DNA from: Chryseobacterium sp. JM1
GTDB lineage: Bacteria > Bacteroidota > Bacteroidia > Flavobacteriales > Weeksellaceae
Length of the DNA stretch: 64,000 nt
Assembly: GCF_000737715.1 (NCBI RefSeq)
Contig: NZ_JPRN01000008.1
Span: 62,001-126,000 of the forward strand
Direction of reading: 5' to 3'
Shown: positions 27,744 through 34,438 of the stretch, in pieces
Layout of the letters: every line of letters starts with the position of its first letter
How positions within the stretch are numbered: position 1 is the first letter of the stretch
Notes under the pieces: generated by a model
The model's input: only the letters and a program-made list of their open reading frames with translations
The model's database searches: none
What the model was told of the DNA's origin: nothing
Program-made: the position numbers and the translations under genes

Positions 27744-27899
27744 GGCTGGAAGCTGGGAGAGGGAGGATGGAAGTTACTGTTGGGCAGATTATTTCTGCAG
27801 GTCATCATTAAATGTGATGATGTAGCCCTTAGAATAGTAATAAAATTGTATTGCATTTGTTTTTTCGGAGTCAGTAACTTCCATCTTCCAGCCTCCGAC
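27744..27899. repeat. Palindromic intergenic element (GGAAGTTACTG/CAGTAACTTCC family)
   Basis: The left arm (27744-27779) and right arm (27872-27899) are inverted copies; GATGGAAGTTACTG (27766-27779) is exactly inverted at 27872-27885. The core of about 90 bp is unrelated. Related arms occur at 48460-48499, 56036-56168 and 57854-57890. Confidence 0.65.
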
Positions 27900-27915
27900 T
27901 TCCTTACTAAAGATT

Positions 27916-28016
27916 AACTTCTTCATATCAACATTATTTTAAACAGAACCGGCGGCCTCAAAGAGGCCGCCGGTTTATTTATAGCTATATTCAGATCAGT
28001 TATTCACCATATCTGT
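27916..28016. repeat. 101-bp direct repeat, copy 1 (contains a terminator hairpin)
   Basis: Identical base for base to 28303-28403, 387 bp away. It contains the perfect hairpin AACCGGCGGCCTC/GAGGCCGCCGGTT (27947-27975) and reaches into the last codons of a fabI 3' end (from 28000). It serves here as a second, orphan copy of the fabI terminator. Confidence 0.85.
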
Positions 28017-28060
28017 GGGTTACCTTATTAGTAAGAAACCTTCATTGTGGTAAAGATTCT
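28000..28060 (-). pseudogene. Decayed copy of the fabI 3' end
   Basis: Aligned with 28387-28460, this segment keeps the last 17 bp of fabI exactly, then diverges and has a deletion of about 13 bp, breaking the frame. Similarity fades after about 28060. It lies downstream of the intact gene beside an identical copy of its terminator, so it is a leftover 3' end and not an expressed gene. Confidence 0.75.
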
Positions 28061-28132
28061 ACTAATAAAACTTCCAGATACCACTGGCCTAGGAAGCTGT
28101 AGCGTTAAGAAAATTAAAACATGATCCGTTAA

Positions 28133-28275
28133 AAAATTCCCACTGTCTGAGTGCGGACGAAATATTGATCCGAAGCAGTAATGATTAATCCGCATGAGTT
28201 TGGGAATTTTAGGAGCAAGTTTTAATTTTTAGCGGAAGATTCCAGCCTTGAATTTTTGGTTCATTTTGTTTCAAG
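28133..28275. repeat. Two inverted-repeat elements between the fabI 3' ends
   Basis: AAAATTCCCA...GCGGA (about 28133-28157) is mirrored by TCCGCATGAGTTTGGGAATTTT (about 28190-28211). Next to it CTTGAA (28245) and TTCAAG (about 28270) bound a short element reading GGTTCATTTTGTTTC inside. Both look like non-coding repeat elements; no ORF is present in 28061-28302. Confidence 0.5.
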
Positions 28276-28302
28276 ACAAAAGAACAATCTGAAAAAAAAA
28301 TA

Positions 28303-28403
28303 AACTTCTTCATATCAACATTATTTTAAACAGAACCGGCGGCCTCAAAGAGGCCGCCGGTTTATTTATAGCTATATTCAGATCAGTTATTCACCATATC
28401 TGT
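28303..28403. repeat. 101-bp direct repeat, copy 2
   Basis: Exact copy of 27916-28016. It spans the working fabI terminator and the last codons of fabI. Confidence 0.85.
28334..28362 (-). terminator. fabI terminator
   Basis: AACCGGCGGCCTC, a 3-nt AAA loop, GAGGCCGCCGGTT: a perfect 13-bp stem just downstream of the fabI stop, followed on the minus strand by a T-containing tail (CTGTTTAAAATAATG). Confidence 0.8.
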
Positions 28404-29193
28404 CGATTACCTTCTGAGTAACTCCTGTATTGCTGAAACCTCCGTCGTGGAAAAGATTCTGCATGGTTACTTTTTGAGTAAGATCAGAGAATAGGGTTAC
28501 GCAATAGTTGGCACAGTCAAGAGCTGTAGCATTTCCTAGTGGAGACATTTCTTCAGCAAAGCCTAAGAAACCACCGAAACCTTTCACTCCACTTCCTGCT
28601 GTAGTAGGAGTAGGAGATTGGGAAATAGTATTGACACGTACTTTTCTTTCACCCCAATAGTATCCGAATGTTCTTGCGATGCTTTCTAAATATGATTTAT
28701 TGTCAGACATATCATTGTAATCAGGGAATGTTCTCTGAGCAGCAATATATGTAAGTGCTAAAATGCTTCCCCACTCATTCATGCAGTTTTTTTCGTAAGC
28801 CACACGCATTACTTTATGGAAAGAAACGGATGAAATATCCCAGCCTTTTTCTAACCAGTCGTAGTTCATTTCAGTATAATGCTTTCCTTTTCTTACATTT
28901 ACGGACATGCCTATTGAATGAAGGATAAAATCTATTTTACCAAATTTGGCAATAGCCGCATCAAAAAGTTTTTCAAGATCTTCTATAGAAGTAGCATCTG
29001 CAGCGATCACCTCAGAACCTGTTTTTTCTGCTAAACCATTAAGTTCTCCCATTCTCAAAGCAATCGGAGCATTGGACAGGATAAATTCAGCACCTTCTTC
29101 ATGACATCTTTCTGCAACTTTCCACGCGATAGATTGCTCATTAAGGGCTCCAAAAATAATTCCCTTTTTGCCTTTAAGTAGACCGTATGACAT
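28387..29193 (-). CDS. fabI: Enoyl-[acyl-carrier-protein] reductase [NADH] FabI
   Basis: The 268-residue SDR-fold enzyme catalyses the last step of each fatty-acid elongation cycle, reducing trans-2-enoyl-ACP. The nucleotide-binding start is GIIFGALNEQSIAWK, and the FabI-type catalytic pair is Y159-x6-K166 in DYNDMSDNKSYLE; LHSIGMS and SQSPTPTTAGSG are conserved. It is full length with an intact C-terminus. Its terminator and last codons are duplicated 387 bp downstream. It is the target of triclosan-type inhibitors in other bacteria. It has its own -7 element and appears monocistronic. Confidence 0.95.
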   Translation of the reverse strand: MSYGLLKGKKGIIFGALNEQSIAWKVAERCHEEGAEFILSNAPIALRMGELNGLAEKTGSEVIAADATSIEDLEKLFDAAIAKFGKIDFILHSIGMSVNVRKGKHYTEMNYDWLEKGWDISSVSFHKVMRVAYEKNCMNEWGSILALTYIAAQRTFPDYNDMSDNKSYLESIARTFGYYWGERKVRVNTISQSPTPTTAGSGVKGFGGFLGFAEEMSPLGNATALDCANYCVTLFSDLTQKVTMQNLFHDGGFSNTGVTQKVIDRYGE

Positions 29194-29217
29194 AATTTTT
29201 TAATGTTTATTTAAATA

Positions 29218-29225
29218 CAAATGTA
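29218..29225 (-). promoter_or_regulatory. -7 promoter element for fabI
   Basis: TACATTTG on the minus strand, 25 bp upstream of the ATG; no clear -33 box. Confidence 0.5.
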
Positions 29226-29251
29226 GCAATAATTTGTGTTTGCGACATAAT

Positions 29252-29288
29252 AAAAATGGAGCCTTATTAATTTAAGACTCCATTTTTT
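29252..29288 (-). terminator. Terminator after the LEA-like gene
   Basis: AAAAATGGAG (29252-29261) and CTCCATTTTT (29278-29287) pair, extended by CCTT/AAG inside. The T-run is present on both strands. Confidence 0.8.
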
Positions 29289-29313
29289 TGAAAATATTTA
29301 TATGACTGAAATT

Positions 29314-29613
29314 TTAATTCGTTTTCTTATTCCATTCTGCTTTTACATCTTCCGCTGCATCTTTTGTTTTTTCCCATGCATCATTGGCTTTATCTTTAAT
29401 ATCATCCCATGTATCAGAAAAATTATTTTTCACCTTATCTAGCCAGTCCTCCTGAGTAGCTTCCTGATCGCTGTTTCTTTTTTCATTGATATAATCCTTT
29501 GCTTTATCTGCAAGATCTTCAATTTTCCATTTTGCATTGTCTGCTGCATTCTTTAAAGAATTTTCTGTGTTGTTTACTGCATCTTCCGCTTTGTTGTATT
29601 CTGAATTGTTCAT
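29314..29613 (-). CDS. Small hydrophilic LEA/CsbD-like stress protein
   Basis: A 99-residue, highly charged protein without cysteine or membrane segment. It repeats an 11-mer-like amphipathic pattern (KIEDLADKAKDYI, DIKDKANDAWEKTKDAAED), typical of LEA-group or YtxH/CsbD-like desiccation and general-stress proteins that are disordered until they meet membranes or proteins. The exact family is uncertain. It is a single-gene unit between its terminator and a leader without an obvious promoter match. Confidence 0.65.
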   Translation of the reverse strand: MNNSEYNKAEDAVNNTENSLKNAADNAKWKIEDLADKAKDYINEKRNSDQEATQEDWLDKVKNNFSDTWDDIKDKANDAWEKTKDAAEDVKAEWNKKTN

Positions 29614-29751
29614 AATATGTAATATTTTATTGTTGTGTACCAGTAATTAAACAAGAACCATTCCTAAAAACCGCGGTCACTGTTAAAATTTTCTTAATCT
29701 TTTGTTATACTTTTCTAAATCAGTCATAACTTTAATTAAAATTGAACGACT

Positions 29752-30309
29752 ATGGAAAAAATACGTTGCGGCTGGTGCGAAAAAGATGATCTCTACCGAA
29801 GATACCACGATGAAGAGTGGGGAAGAGCTGTATATGATGATGAAACTATTTTTGAGTTTCTCATCCTTGAAAGTTTTCAGGCAGGATTGAGCTGGTATAC
29901 CATTCTTTCTAAAAGGGAAAATTTCAGGAAAGCTTTTGATTATTTTGATTACAAAAAAATCGCTCTTTATAATAACGAGAAGATTGAATAGCTTATGAAC
30001 GACTCCGGAATTATAAGAAACAGGCTTAAAATTAAGGCTACACTAACCAATGCGCAGAAGTTTCAGGAGGTGCAGAAAGAATTTGGAAGTTTTTCAGCGT
30101 ACATCTGGGGCTTTGTAGAAGAAAAACCAATGGATCATCAACCTCAGGCTTTATCCGATGTTCCGGCTACGACAGAAATTTCCGATCTTCTCGCAAAAGA
30201 TCTCAAGAAAAGAGGTTTCAAATTTATGGGATCTACCGTGGTTTATGCTCATATGCAGGCAACCGGAATGGTTAATGATCATATAGCAAGTTGTTTCACT
30301 AGAAAGTAA
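29752..30309 (+). pseudogene. tag: DNA-3-methyladenine glycosylase I, broken by an in-frame TAG
   Basis: Two pieces in the same frame together make a normal-length Tag of 185 codons before the final TAA. The first encodes MEKIRCGWCEKDDLYRRYHDEEWG and LESFQAGLSWYTIL, with the N-terminal zinc-ligand cysteine and the base-pocket residues. It stops at TAG (29989-29991) after NNEKIE. The frame resumes at once with LMNDSGIIRNRLKIKA and ends with the zinc-ligand part YAHMQATGMVNDH and SCF. One substitution (for example from AAG, CAG or GAG) explains it. The enzyme excises 3-methyladenine. Both halves look otherwise intact, so the loss is recent, a sequencing error, or read through. Confidence 0.88.
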
Positions 30310-30333
30310 TGAATTCTATTTTATTCATTTTTT
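30308..30333 (+). terminator. Weak terminator after tag
   Basis: AATGAAT (30308-30314) and ATTCATT (30323-30329) form a short AT-only stem followed by Ts. Modest stability. Confidence 0.4.
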
Positions 30334-30534
30334 AGTGATATTTTTTATAAATACTATAATTAAATGTCTTAAAATTAAAATGTTAAAAGCTGCTTAATGA
30401 CTATAGAAAGGGAATTAATGTTGAGTTAATATTGGAAAATGTTTCATTTAAAAGTGATTAAAGGATGGTTTACTCACTAATAAGTGTATTTATTATGGAT
30501 TTAATAAAAAATATGACGTTTTGTTAAAAATTTG

Positions 30535-30542
30535 TATATTTG
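30535..30542 (+). promoter_or_regulatory. -7 promoter element (TATATTTG) for the beta-roll protein gene
   Basis: TATATTTGCA lies 36 bp upstream of the ATG at 30578, a typical Bacteroidota -7 element. A correctly spaced TTTG is not seen. Confidence 0.55.
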
Positions 30543-30577
30543 CACCCTCGAAAAATAAACGATCAGTAATAACCGTG

Positions 30578-31954
30578 ATGCAAAACAAATTTAAACTTCA
30601 GCTCATTTCTCTTTTTTCATTCTTTACAATTTTAATTCACGCACAGGTGGGGATTGGAACTCCTAATCCGGATCCTTCAGCCATGCTACAGATCAATTCT
30701 AAGAATAAAGGAATGTTGCTTCCAAGTGTTGCCCTTGCATCATCAACAGATCAGGCGACCATTCCAAATCCTGCTGAAGGACTGATTGTCTGGAACAATG
30801 GATCAGGAAACCTTGCCGATACCGGATTCTATTACTGGAGTAAATCCAAATGGAATATGCTTTCTACAAATACAGGAAATGGCGGAAACGGAACCAGCGG
30901 TGGTGTTACTCCATTAGCCGTTTGGAACAACTCAGCGACCAACAGTGGAAACTCCGGTGGAGTGAATACGAATCTATCTTTAGGAACCAATACCTCAGAT
31001 GATCTTGTCTTTAAAGTAAATTCAACAGCAGTAGGAAGATTGGGTGTCAATAACTCTATAAGTTTCGGAACAGCAGCCAATGCGGCACAAAACGGTATTG
31101 CGCTGGGGAATTCCAGCAGTGCTTACCAGGGAATCGCCATCGGAACCAACACTTCAGTGACTGCTAATGAATCTGTGGCATTGGGAGCGAATTCTAAAAT
31201 TTCAGGATATCAGTCAACGGCGGTAGGATATAATGCCAAGGTAACTGTAAACGAGGCTACAGCAGTAGGAAACAATGCTGACGCATCAGGTTTTCAGTCG
31301 ATTGCAGTAGGATATAATGCTAAAACAACCACCAACGATGCAACGGCTTTAGGGAAAAATTCTACAGCATCCGGTTTTCAGTCGACAGCGGTAGGTTACA
31401 ATGCTAAAACCACTTCCAACAGTGAAACTGCGGTAGGATATAATACAGTAACCAATAATCAGAATTCAACAGCAGTAGGATCAGGAGCCAATGCTTTGGG
31501 GCAGTTTTCCACAGCGGTAGGTTATGGAGCTGTCACTTCACAGGCTAATGCCATCATTATAGGAAATAATAACGCTAATGTAGGAATTGGTACAGGAACA
31601 CCGAATACTTCTGCTAAATTGGACATCAACGGCCAATATAAATTCGGTGAAAAGGGAAGTGTACAGAAAAACCAGATCAGCTTTGAAGCGTGGCCATCGG
31701 TTTCTGTGAATAATTTAGCTCAGGGAAAATCTGTCACTTTGGAAATTCCTATTCCTTCCAATATGCAGCCCAGTTCTACAAGAGCCGCGATTGTCGTTTC
31801 TCCTGCAGGAGATTTTGCGGGCAATACTTCTTTCTCTATTTCAAACCCAAGAATGACCTCTACATCAAGTGTGATTATCAATCTGACTAATATCTCCGGA
31901 AATGCGGAAAGCTTATATTCGGGACATTTTTATGTGATGATCAATGAGTTCTAA
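30578..31954 (+). CDS. Secreted protein with YadA-head-like repeats
   Basis: The 458-residue product has a signal peptide ending LIHAQ, followed by VGIGTPNPDPSAMLQIN, a start common in Bacteroidota surface/tail-fibre-like proteins. Residues about 170-330 contain 14-residue YadA/Hep_Hag-type repeats (core TAVGYNAK), which form trimeric left-handed beta-rolls in adhesins. Three 28-residue units (208-235, 236-263, 264-291) are near-identical. A second NVGIGTGTP block follows. The end lacks both a YadA membrane anchor and a T9SS domain, so how it is exposed is unclear. An open frame extends to 30521, but the ATG at 30578 fits the promoter and signal peptide. Confidence 0.78.
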   Translation: MQNKFKLQLISLFSFFTILIHAQVGIGTPNPDPSAMLQINSKNKGMLLPSVALASSTDQATIPNPAEGLIVWNNGSGNLADTGFYYWSKSKWNMLSTNTGNGGNGTSGGVTPLAVWNNSATNSGNSGGVNTNLSLGTNTSDDLVFKVNSTAVGRLGVNNSISFGTAANAAQNGIALGNSSSAYQGIAIGTNTSVTANESVALGANSKISGYQSTAVGYNAKVTVNEATAVGNNADASGFQSIAVGYNAKTTTNDATALGKNSTASGFQSTAVGYNAKTTSNSETAVGYNTVTNNQNSTAVGSGANALGQFSTAVGYGAVTSQANAIIIGNNNANVGIGTGTPNTSAKLDINGQYKFGEKGSVQKNQISFEAWPSVSVNNLAQGKSVTLEIPIPSNMQPSSTRAAIVVSPAGDFAGNTSFSISNPRMTSTSSVIINLTNISGNAESLYSGHFYVMINEF

Positions 31955-32048
31955 TAGGTCAATTGTGAATTTTGCTTCGCAAGTGAATGGGGAATGGTAG
32001 ATTGAAGAACCAAGAACCAAGATGCAAGACATCAGATGTCAGATATTT

Positions 32049-32079
32049 CCTAATCCCTAATCCCTAATCCCTAATCCCT
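32049..32079. repeat. CCTAATC heptamer repeats
   Basis: Four perfect tandem CCTAATC units (32049-32076) plus CCT. Nearby are GAACCAA words and CATCAGATGTCAGAT. The spacer 31955-32112 holds no ORF of note. Confidence 0.8.
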
Positions 32080-32112
32080 GCTCTCTAAACTCTAATCCCT
32101 TTAAATAAATCA

Positions 32113-32142
32113 TTGTAGGCATCATAAATTGATTTAATTTTG
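32113..32142 (+). promoter_or_regulatory. Promoter for the NAD(P)-binding protein gene
   Basis: TTG (32113-32115), 19 bp, then TAATTTTG (32135-32142), a match to the phylum consensus. It lies 72 bp before the ATG. Confidence 0.6.
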
Positions 32143-32214
32143 TGGGTGATCTGTCCGGTTCTATTTAAATGTAGAAGAAAAGGTTTGGATCATTAATGCA
32201 GATTCTTGAAATGT

Positions 32215-32973
32215 ATGAAGAAAATAGGAATTATAGGCTTTGGCTGGCTGGGATCCAGAATTGCTGATTCAATGTCGGGCAAATACCGGATGTATACAAC
32301 GGCAACGACAAATGATAAAGTGGCTGAGCTGTCTTCCAAAGGATTTAATGCCACTCTCGCCAGCTTCCCTGATTTTCAGTTGGAGGAAAAAATCACACAG
32401 TGGAATGAAATCAAAGACATAGATGTCGTTATCATCACGATTCCGCTTTCCGGAAAAAGCTGTTGTGCAAGTTCTTTGTATAACAGAATTCAACATTTAT
32501 TATCGTTTATCGGTGATTTTCAGGGGCAGATGTTTGTGATGAGCTCTACCGGCGTATATCCGGATATTCCGGGGGAATATACCGAAGAAAGCCTTTCTTC
32601 AGATCAGGTTCAGGGAGAAAGAATGATTAAAAGCGCCTATCCGCAGGTTAATATTTTGAGATTGGCTGGATTGATGGGAGATAACCGTCTCTTAAAAAAC
32701 TATACGATTTCAAACCTGGAAGCTCCAGTAAACCACATTCATTTTGAAGATATCTGCAATGTGATTGAAGTCATGATTGAAAAGGGATCAGAAGGAAAAC
32801 TGTACAATGTGGCAGCACCACAGCACCCGTCAAAAGCTCAGGTAATCAATGCTCAGAAAAATCTGTCACCTGCTGAAGAAATGATCAGTGAGGGGAAAAT
32901 AATCTTATCTTCAAAACTGATCTCAGAGCTGGATTTTGTATTTAAGCATCTCGATCCGAGAGCGTTTCATTAA
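32215..32973 (+). CDS. NAD(P)-binding epimerase/dehydrogenase-like protein
   Basis: The 252-residue product begins with a Rossmann fingerprint (IGIIGFGWLGSRIAD) and continues as an extended-SDR-like protein (DVVIITIPLSG, MSSTGVYPDIPG, ILRLAGLMGDNR, VNHIHFEDICNVIE). The arrangement matches the YeeZ-like group of short nucleoside-diphosphate-sugar epimerase relatives; the classic YxxxK is replaced by VYPDIPGEYTEES, so catalysis is uncertain. I chose ATG 32215 over the in-frame TTG at 32206. It converges with the following minus-strand gene. Confidence 0.7.
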   Translation: MKKIGIIGFGWLGSRIADSMSGKYRMYTTATTNDKVAELSSKGFNATLASFPDFQLEEKITQWNEIKDIDVVIITIPLSGKSCCASSLYNRIQHLLSFIGDFQGQMFVMSSTGVYPDIPGEYTEESLSSDQVQGERMIKSAYPQVNILRLAGLMGDNRLLKNYTISNLEAPVNHIHFEDICNVIEVMIEKGSEGKLYNVAAPQHPSKAQVINAQKNLSPAEEMISEGKIILSSKLISELDFVFKHLDPRAFH

Positions 32974-32993
32974 GGTTTATAAATAGTGAAGTT

Positions 32994-33512
32994 TTATTTG
33001 GTCTGCTGAATGGAATATATCCTGTTAGCATGAAAATAAGAATAAAATAAATCAGTATTGGCCAGCCAGTCAAAAGTAAGCCCAAATTTTTTCTTGGATT
33101 CCGGAACATTCTCTTTGTTGCTTTTTGATCGCTCACTTTCATCAAATACGATACTGTTTTTGATGATTCTGCCTTCTGTTACGTGCATGAAATAATAATC
33201 AACCGGAATATCTGCCCACTCAGAATGATGCTCAATAATGAAATTTTCAATCTGATGGTCTTTTATTATTTTGAAAATATCCAGGTCACAATGGTCATTA
33301 TCACGGTCATAGGTGTAATTTTCAAAATTATCCTTAGATTCTAAGTGCAGGATATAATCACTTAAGAGTTCAAAATCTTTTGCTTCACCCAACCCAAGAT
33401 CATAGCAGGTATTGAAAGGAATAAAAGTAAAGCCGCGCACTTTAAAGTGAACAACATCATTGTTCAGCTTAATATCTTTATCTGTTATAAGGCATGTAAT
33501 GTCCTGACCCAT
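32994..33512 (-). CDS. Unknown protein, paralogue 1 of a two-gene family
   Basis: A 172-residue cytoplasmic protein without signal or membrane segment. It is a diverged paralogue of the product of 33728-34267: the N-terminal blocks CLITDKDIKLNNDVVHFKV and CIITPQEINLHKSIVHFKI align, as do FTFIPFN/LTFIPVD, IENFIIEHHSEW/IDHFIIEDYYEW and the C-terminal GLTFDWL/GLDFDWL plus FYSY. No known family was recognised. It is preceded by a decayed copy of the nucleoside phosphorylase 3' end. Confidence 0.65.
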   Translation of the reverse strand: MGQDITCLITDKDIKLNNDVVHFKVRGFTFIPFNTCYDLGLGEAKDFELLSDYILHLESKDNFENYTYDRDNDHCDLDIFKIIKDHQIENFIIEHHSEWADIPVDYYFMHVTEGRIIKNSIVFDESERSKSNKENVPESKKKFGLTFDWLANTDLFYSYFHANRIYSIQQTK

Positions 33513-33520
33513 GATATATT

Positions 33521-33600
33521 TTGTTTAATAATTTTTTCCAGTAAGCAGTCGATAATATTTTCTCAGACGAATGTGATCTGTAAAGAATTCATTGAGCTAA
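33521..33600 (-). pseudogene. Remnant C of the nucleoside phosphorylase 3' end
   Basis: Aligns over about 80 bp with 34441-34515. Shared blocks include TTTAAT-ATT-TTTCCA, TTTTCTCAGA, TGATCTG and AGAATTC. It encodes nothing now and lies 8 bp upstream of paralogue 1. Confidence 0.65.
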
Positions 33601-33626
33601 TTCTTGTGACAAAATAGTCTTAAAAT

Positions 33627-33659
33627 AAACCTTATAGGTTTTTAAAACCTATAAGGTTT
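33627..33659 (-). terminator. AT-rich hairpin between phosphorylase remnants
   Basis: AAACCTTATAGGTT (33627-33640) and AACCTATAAGGTTT (33646-33659) form a perfect 14-bp stem. A one-mismatch copy lies at 34377-34409. Confidence 0.65.
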
Positions 33660-33662
33660 GAG

Positions 33663-33722
33663 TTCAAGAAGCTGGTTAATCTGTGAAGGATTCTCCATGT
33701 CTTCTTTTCGTAATAACGAAAT
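33663..33722 (-). pseudogene. Remnant D of the nucleoside phosphorylase 3' region
   Basis: Aligns with about 34482-34540: AATCTGTGAAGGATTCTCC and GTCTTCTTTTCGTAATAAC correspond to GATCTGCAGAGAATTCTCC and GTCTTCTGTTTGCAATAAC. It covers the codons for NVIANRRRGEF and is cut off before the stop by the hairpin at 33627. Confidence 0.65.
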
Positions 33723-33727
33723 TTCTA

Positions 33728-34267
33728 TTATTTTAAATATTCTTTTTTTGAGCAATCGTAAGAATAGAATTTCTCCTGAGATAACCAATCGAAATCGAGG
33801 CCCAGTTCTTCTCTGTACTTTTGAGCATCAGCATATCTTATTTGTGGATTTTCATCGTCAAACAGGGAAGAATCTGCTGAAATAATTTCACCATTCTTTA
33901 CATACATAAAAGAATATTCAAAAGATCTCAGGTAGCCTTTTTCACGTAATGATTCAAAAGGGGTGTATTCCCATTCGTAATAGTCTTCAATGATAAAATG
34001 ATCAATCCTGTAATTTTGAATTAACTTCATCAAATGAGCTTCCGGTTCATCGTCTTCATCAAAGACAGCTTCTTTAAAATTGTCCTGAAGTTTTATGTGT
34101 TCGAAATAATCCTTCAGAAATCTAAAGTTTTGAGAGTCTTTAATGAATCTGTCAATAAGTGAAAAATCAACAGGGATGAAAGTAAGTTCATTTATTTTAA
34201 AATGAACAATACTTTTATGGAGGTTAATTTCCTGTGGAGTTATGATACAAAGGATTTGTTGAGGCAT
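33728..34267 (-). CDS. Unknown protein, paralogue 2 of a two-gene family
   Basis: A 179-residue soluble protein, paralogous to 32994-33512 but with an insert (FESLREKGYLRSFEY) absent from paralogue 1. The mixed alpha/beta sequence is acidic and rich in aromatic residues. The frame is open to 34294, but I start at ATG 34267 because the extra codons fall in remnant B of the phosphorylase gene and because the start then lines up with paralogue 1 (MPQQILC against MGQDITC). Function unknown. A role in toxin immunity or as a small accessory cargo gene is possible but unsupported. Confidence 0.65.
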   Translation of the reverse strand: MPQQILCIITPQEINLHKSIVHFKINELTFIPVDFSLIDRFIKDSQNFRFLKDYFEHIKLQDNFKEAVFDEDDEPEAHLMKLIQNYRIDHFIIEDYYEWEYTPFESLREKGYLRSFEYSFMYVKNGEIISADSSLFDDENPQIRYADAQKYREELGLDFDWLSQEKFYSYDCSKKEYLK

Positions 34268-34269
34268 TT

Positions 34270-34345
34270 TACGTAATAATTCTGTCCGGTACAAATATCA
34301 ATAATGTTTTCTCAAGCATGATGATCAGCAGAGAATTCATTGAGA
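34270..34345 (-). pseudogene. Remnant B of the nucleoside phosphorylase 3' end
   Basis: Aligns with 34441-34515: shared blocks are TAAT-ATTCT-TCC, ATCAATAA, GTTTTCTCA, AGCATG-TGATC-GCAGAGAATTC. It ends just upstream of paralogue 2, in the same relative place as remnant C. Confidence 0.7.
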
Positions 34346-34376
34346 TCATTCCTACACCAAAGTGGTCTTTAAAATT

Positions 34377-34409
34377 AAACCTTATAGGTTTTTAAAGCCT
34401 ATAAGGTTT
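34377..34409 (-). terminator. Terminator-like hairpin after the nucleoside phosphorylase gene
   Basis: AAACCTTATAGGTT (34377-34390) and AGCCTATAAGGTTT (34396-34409) pair with one wobble. It lies 30 bp downstream of the stop. Confidence 0.65.
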
Positions 34410-34438
34410 GAACTCCAGGTCTGAGGACCTAAAATGTT

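Noticed and set aside
32049..32079. Telomere-like repeat suggesting a linear replicon end
   Set aside because: Only four units inside a gene-dense region with normal genes on both sides; simple slippage is enough.
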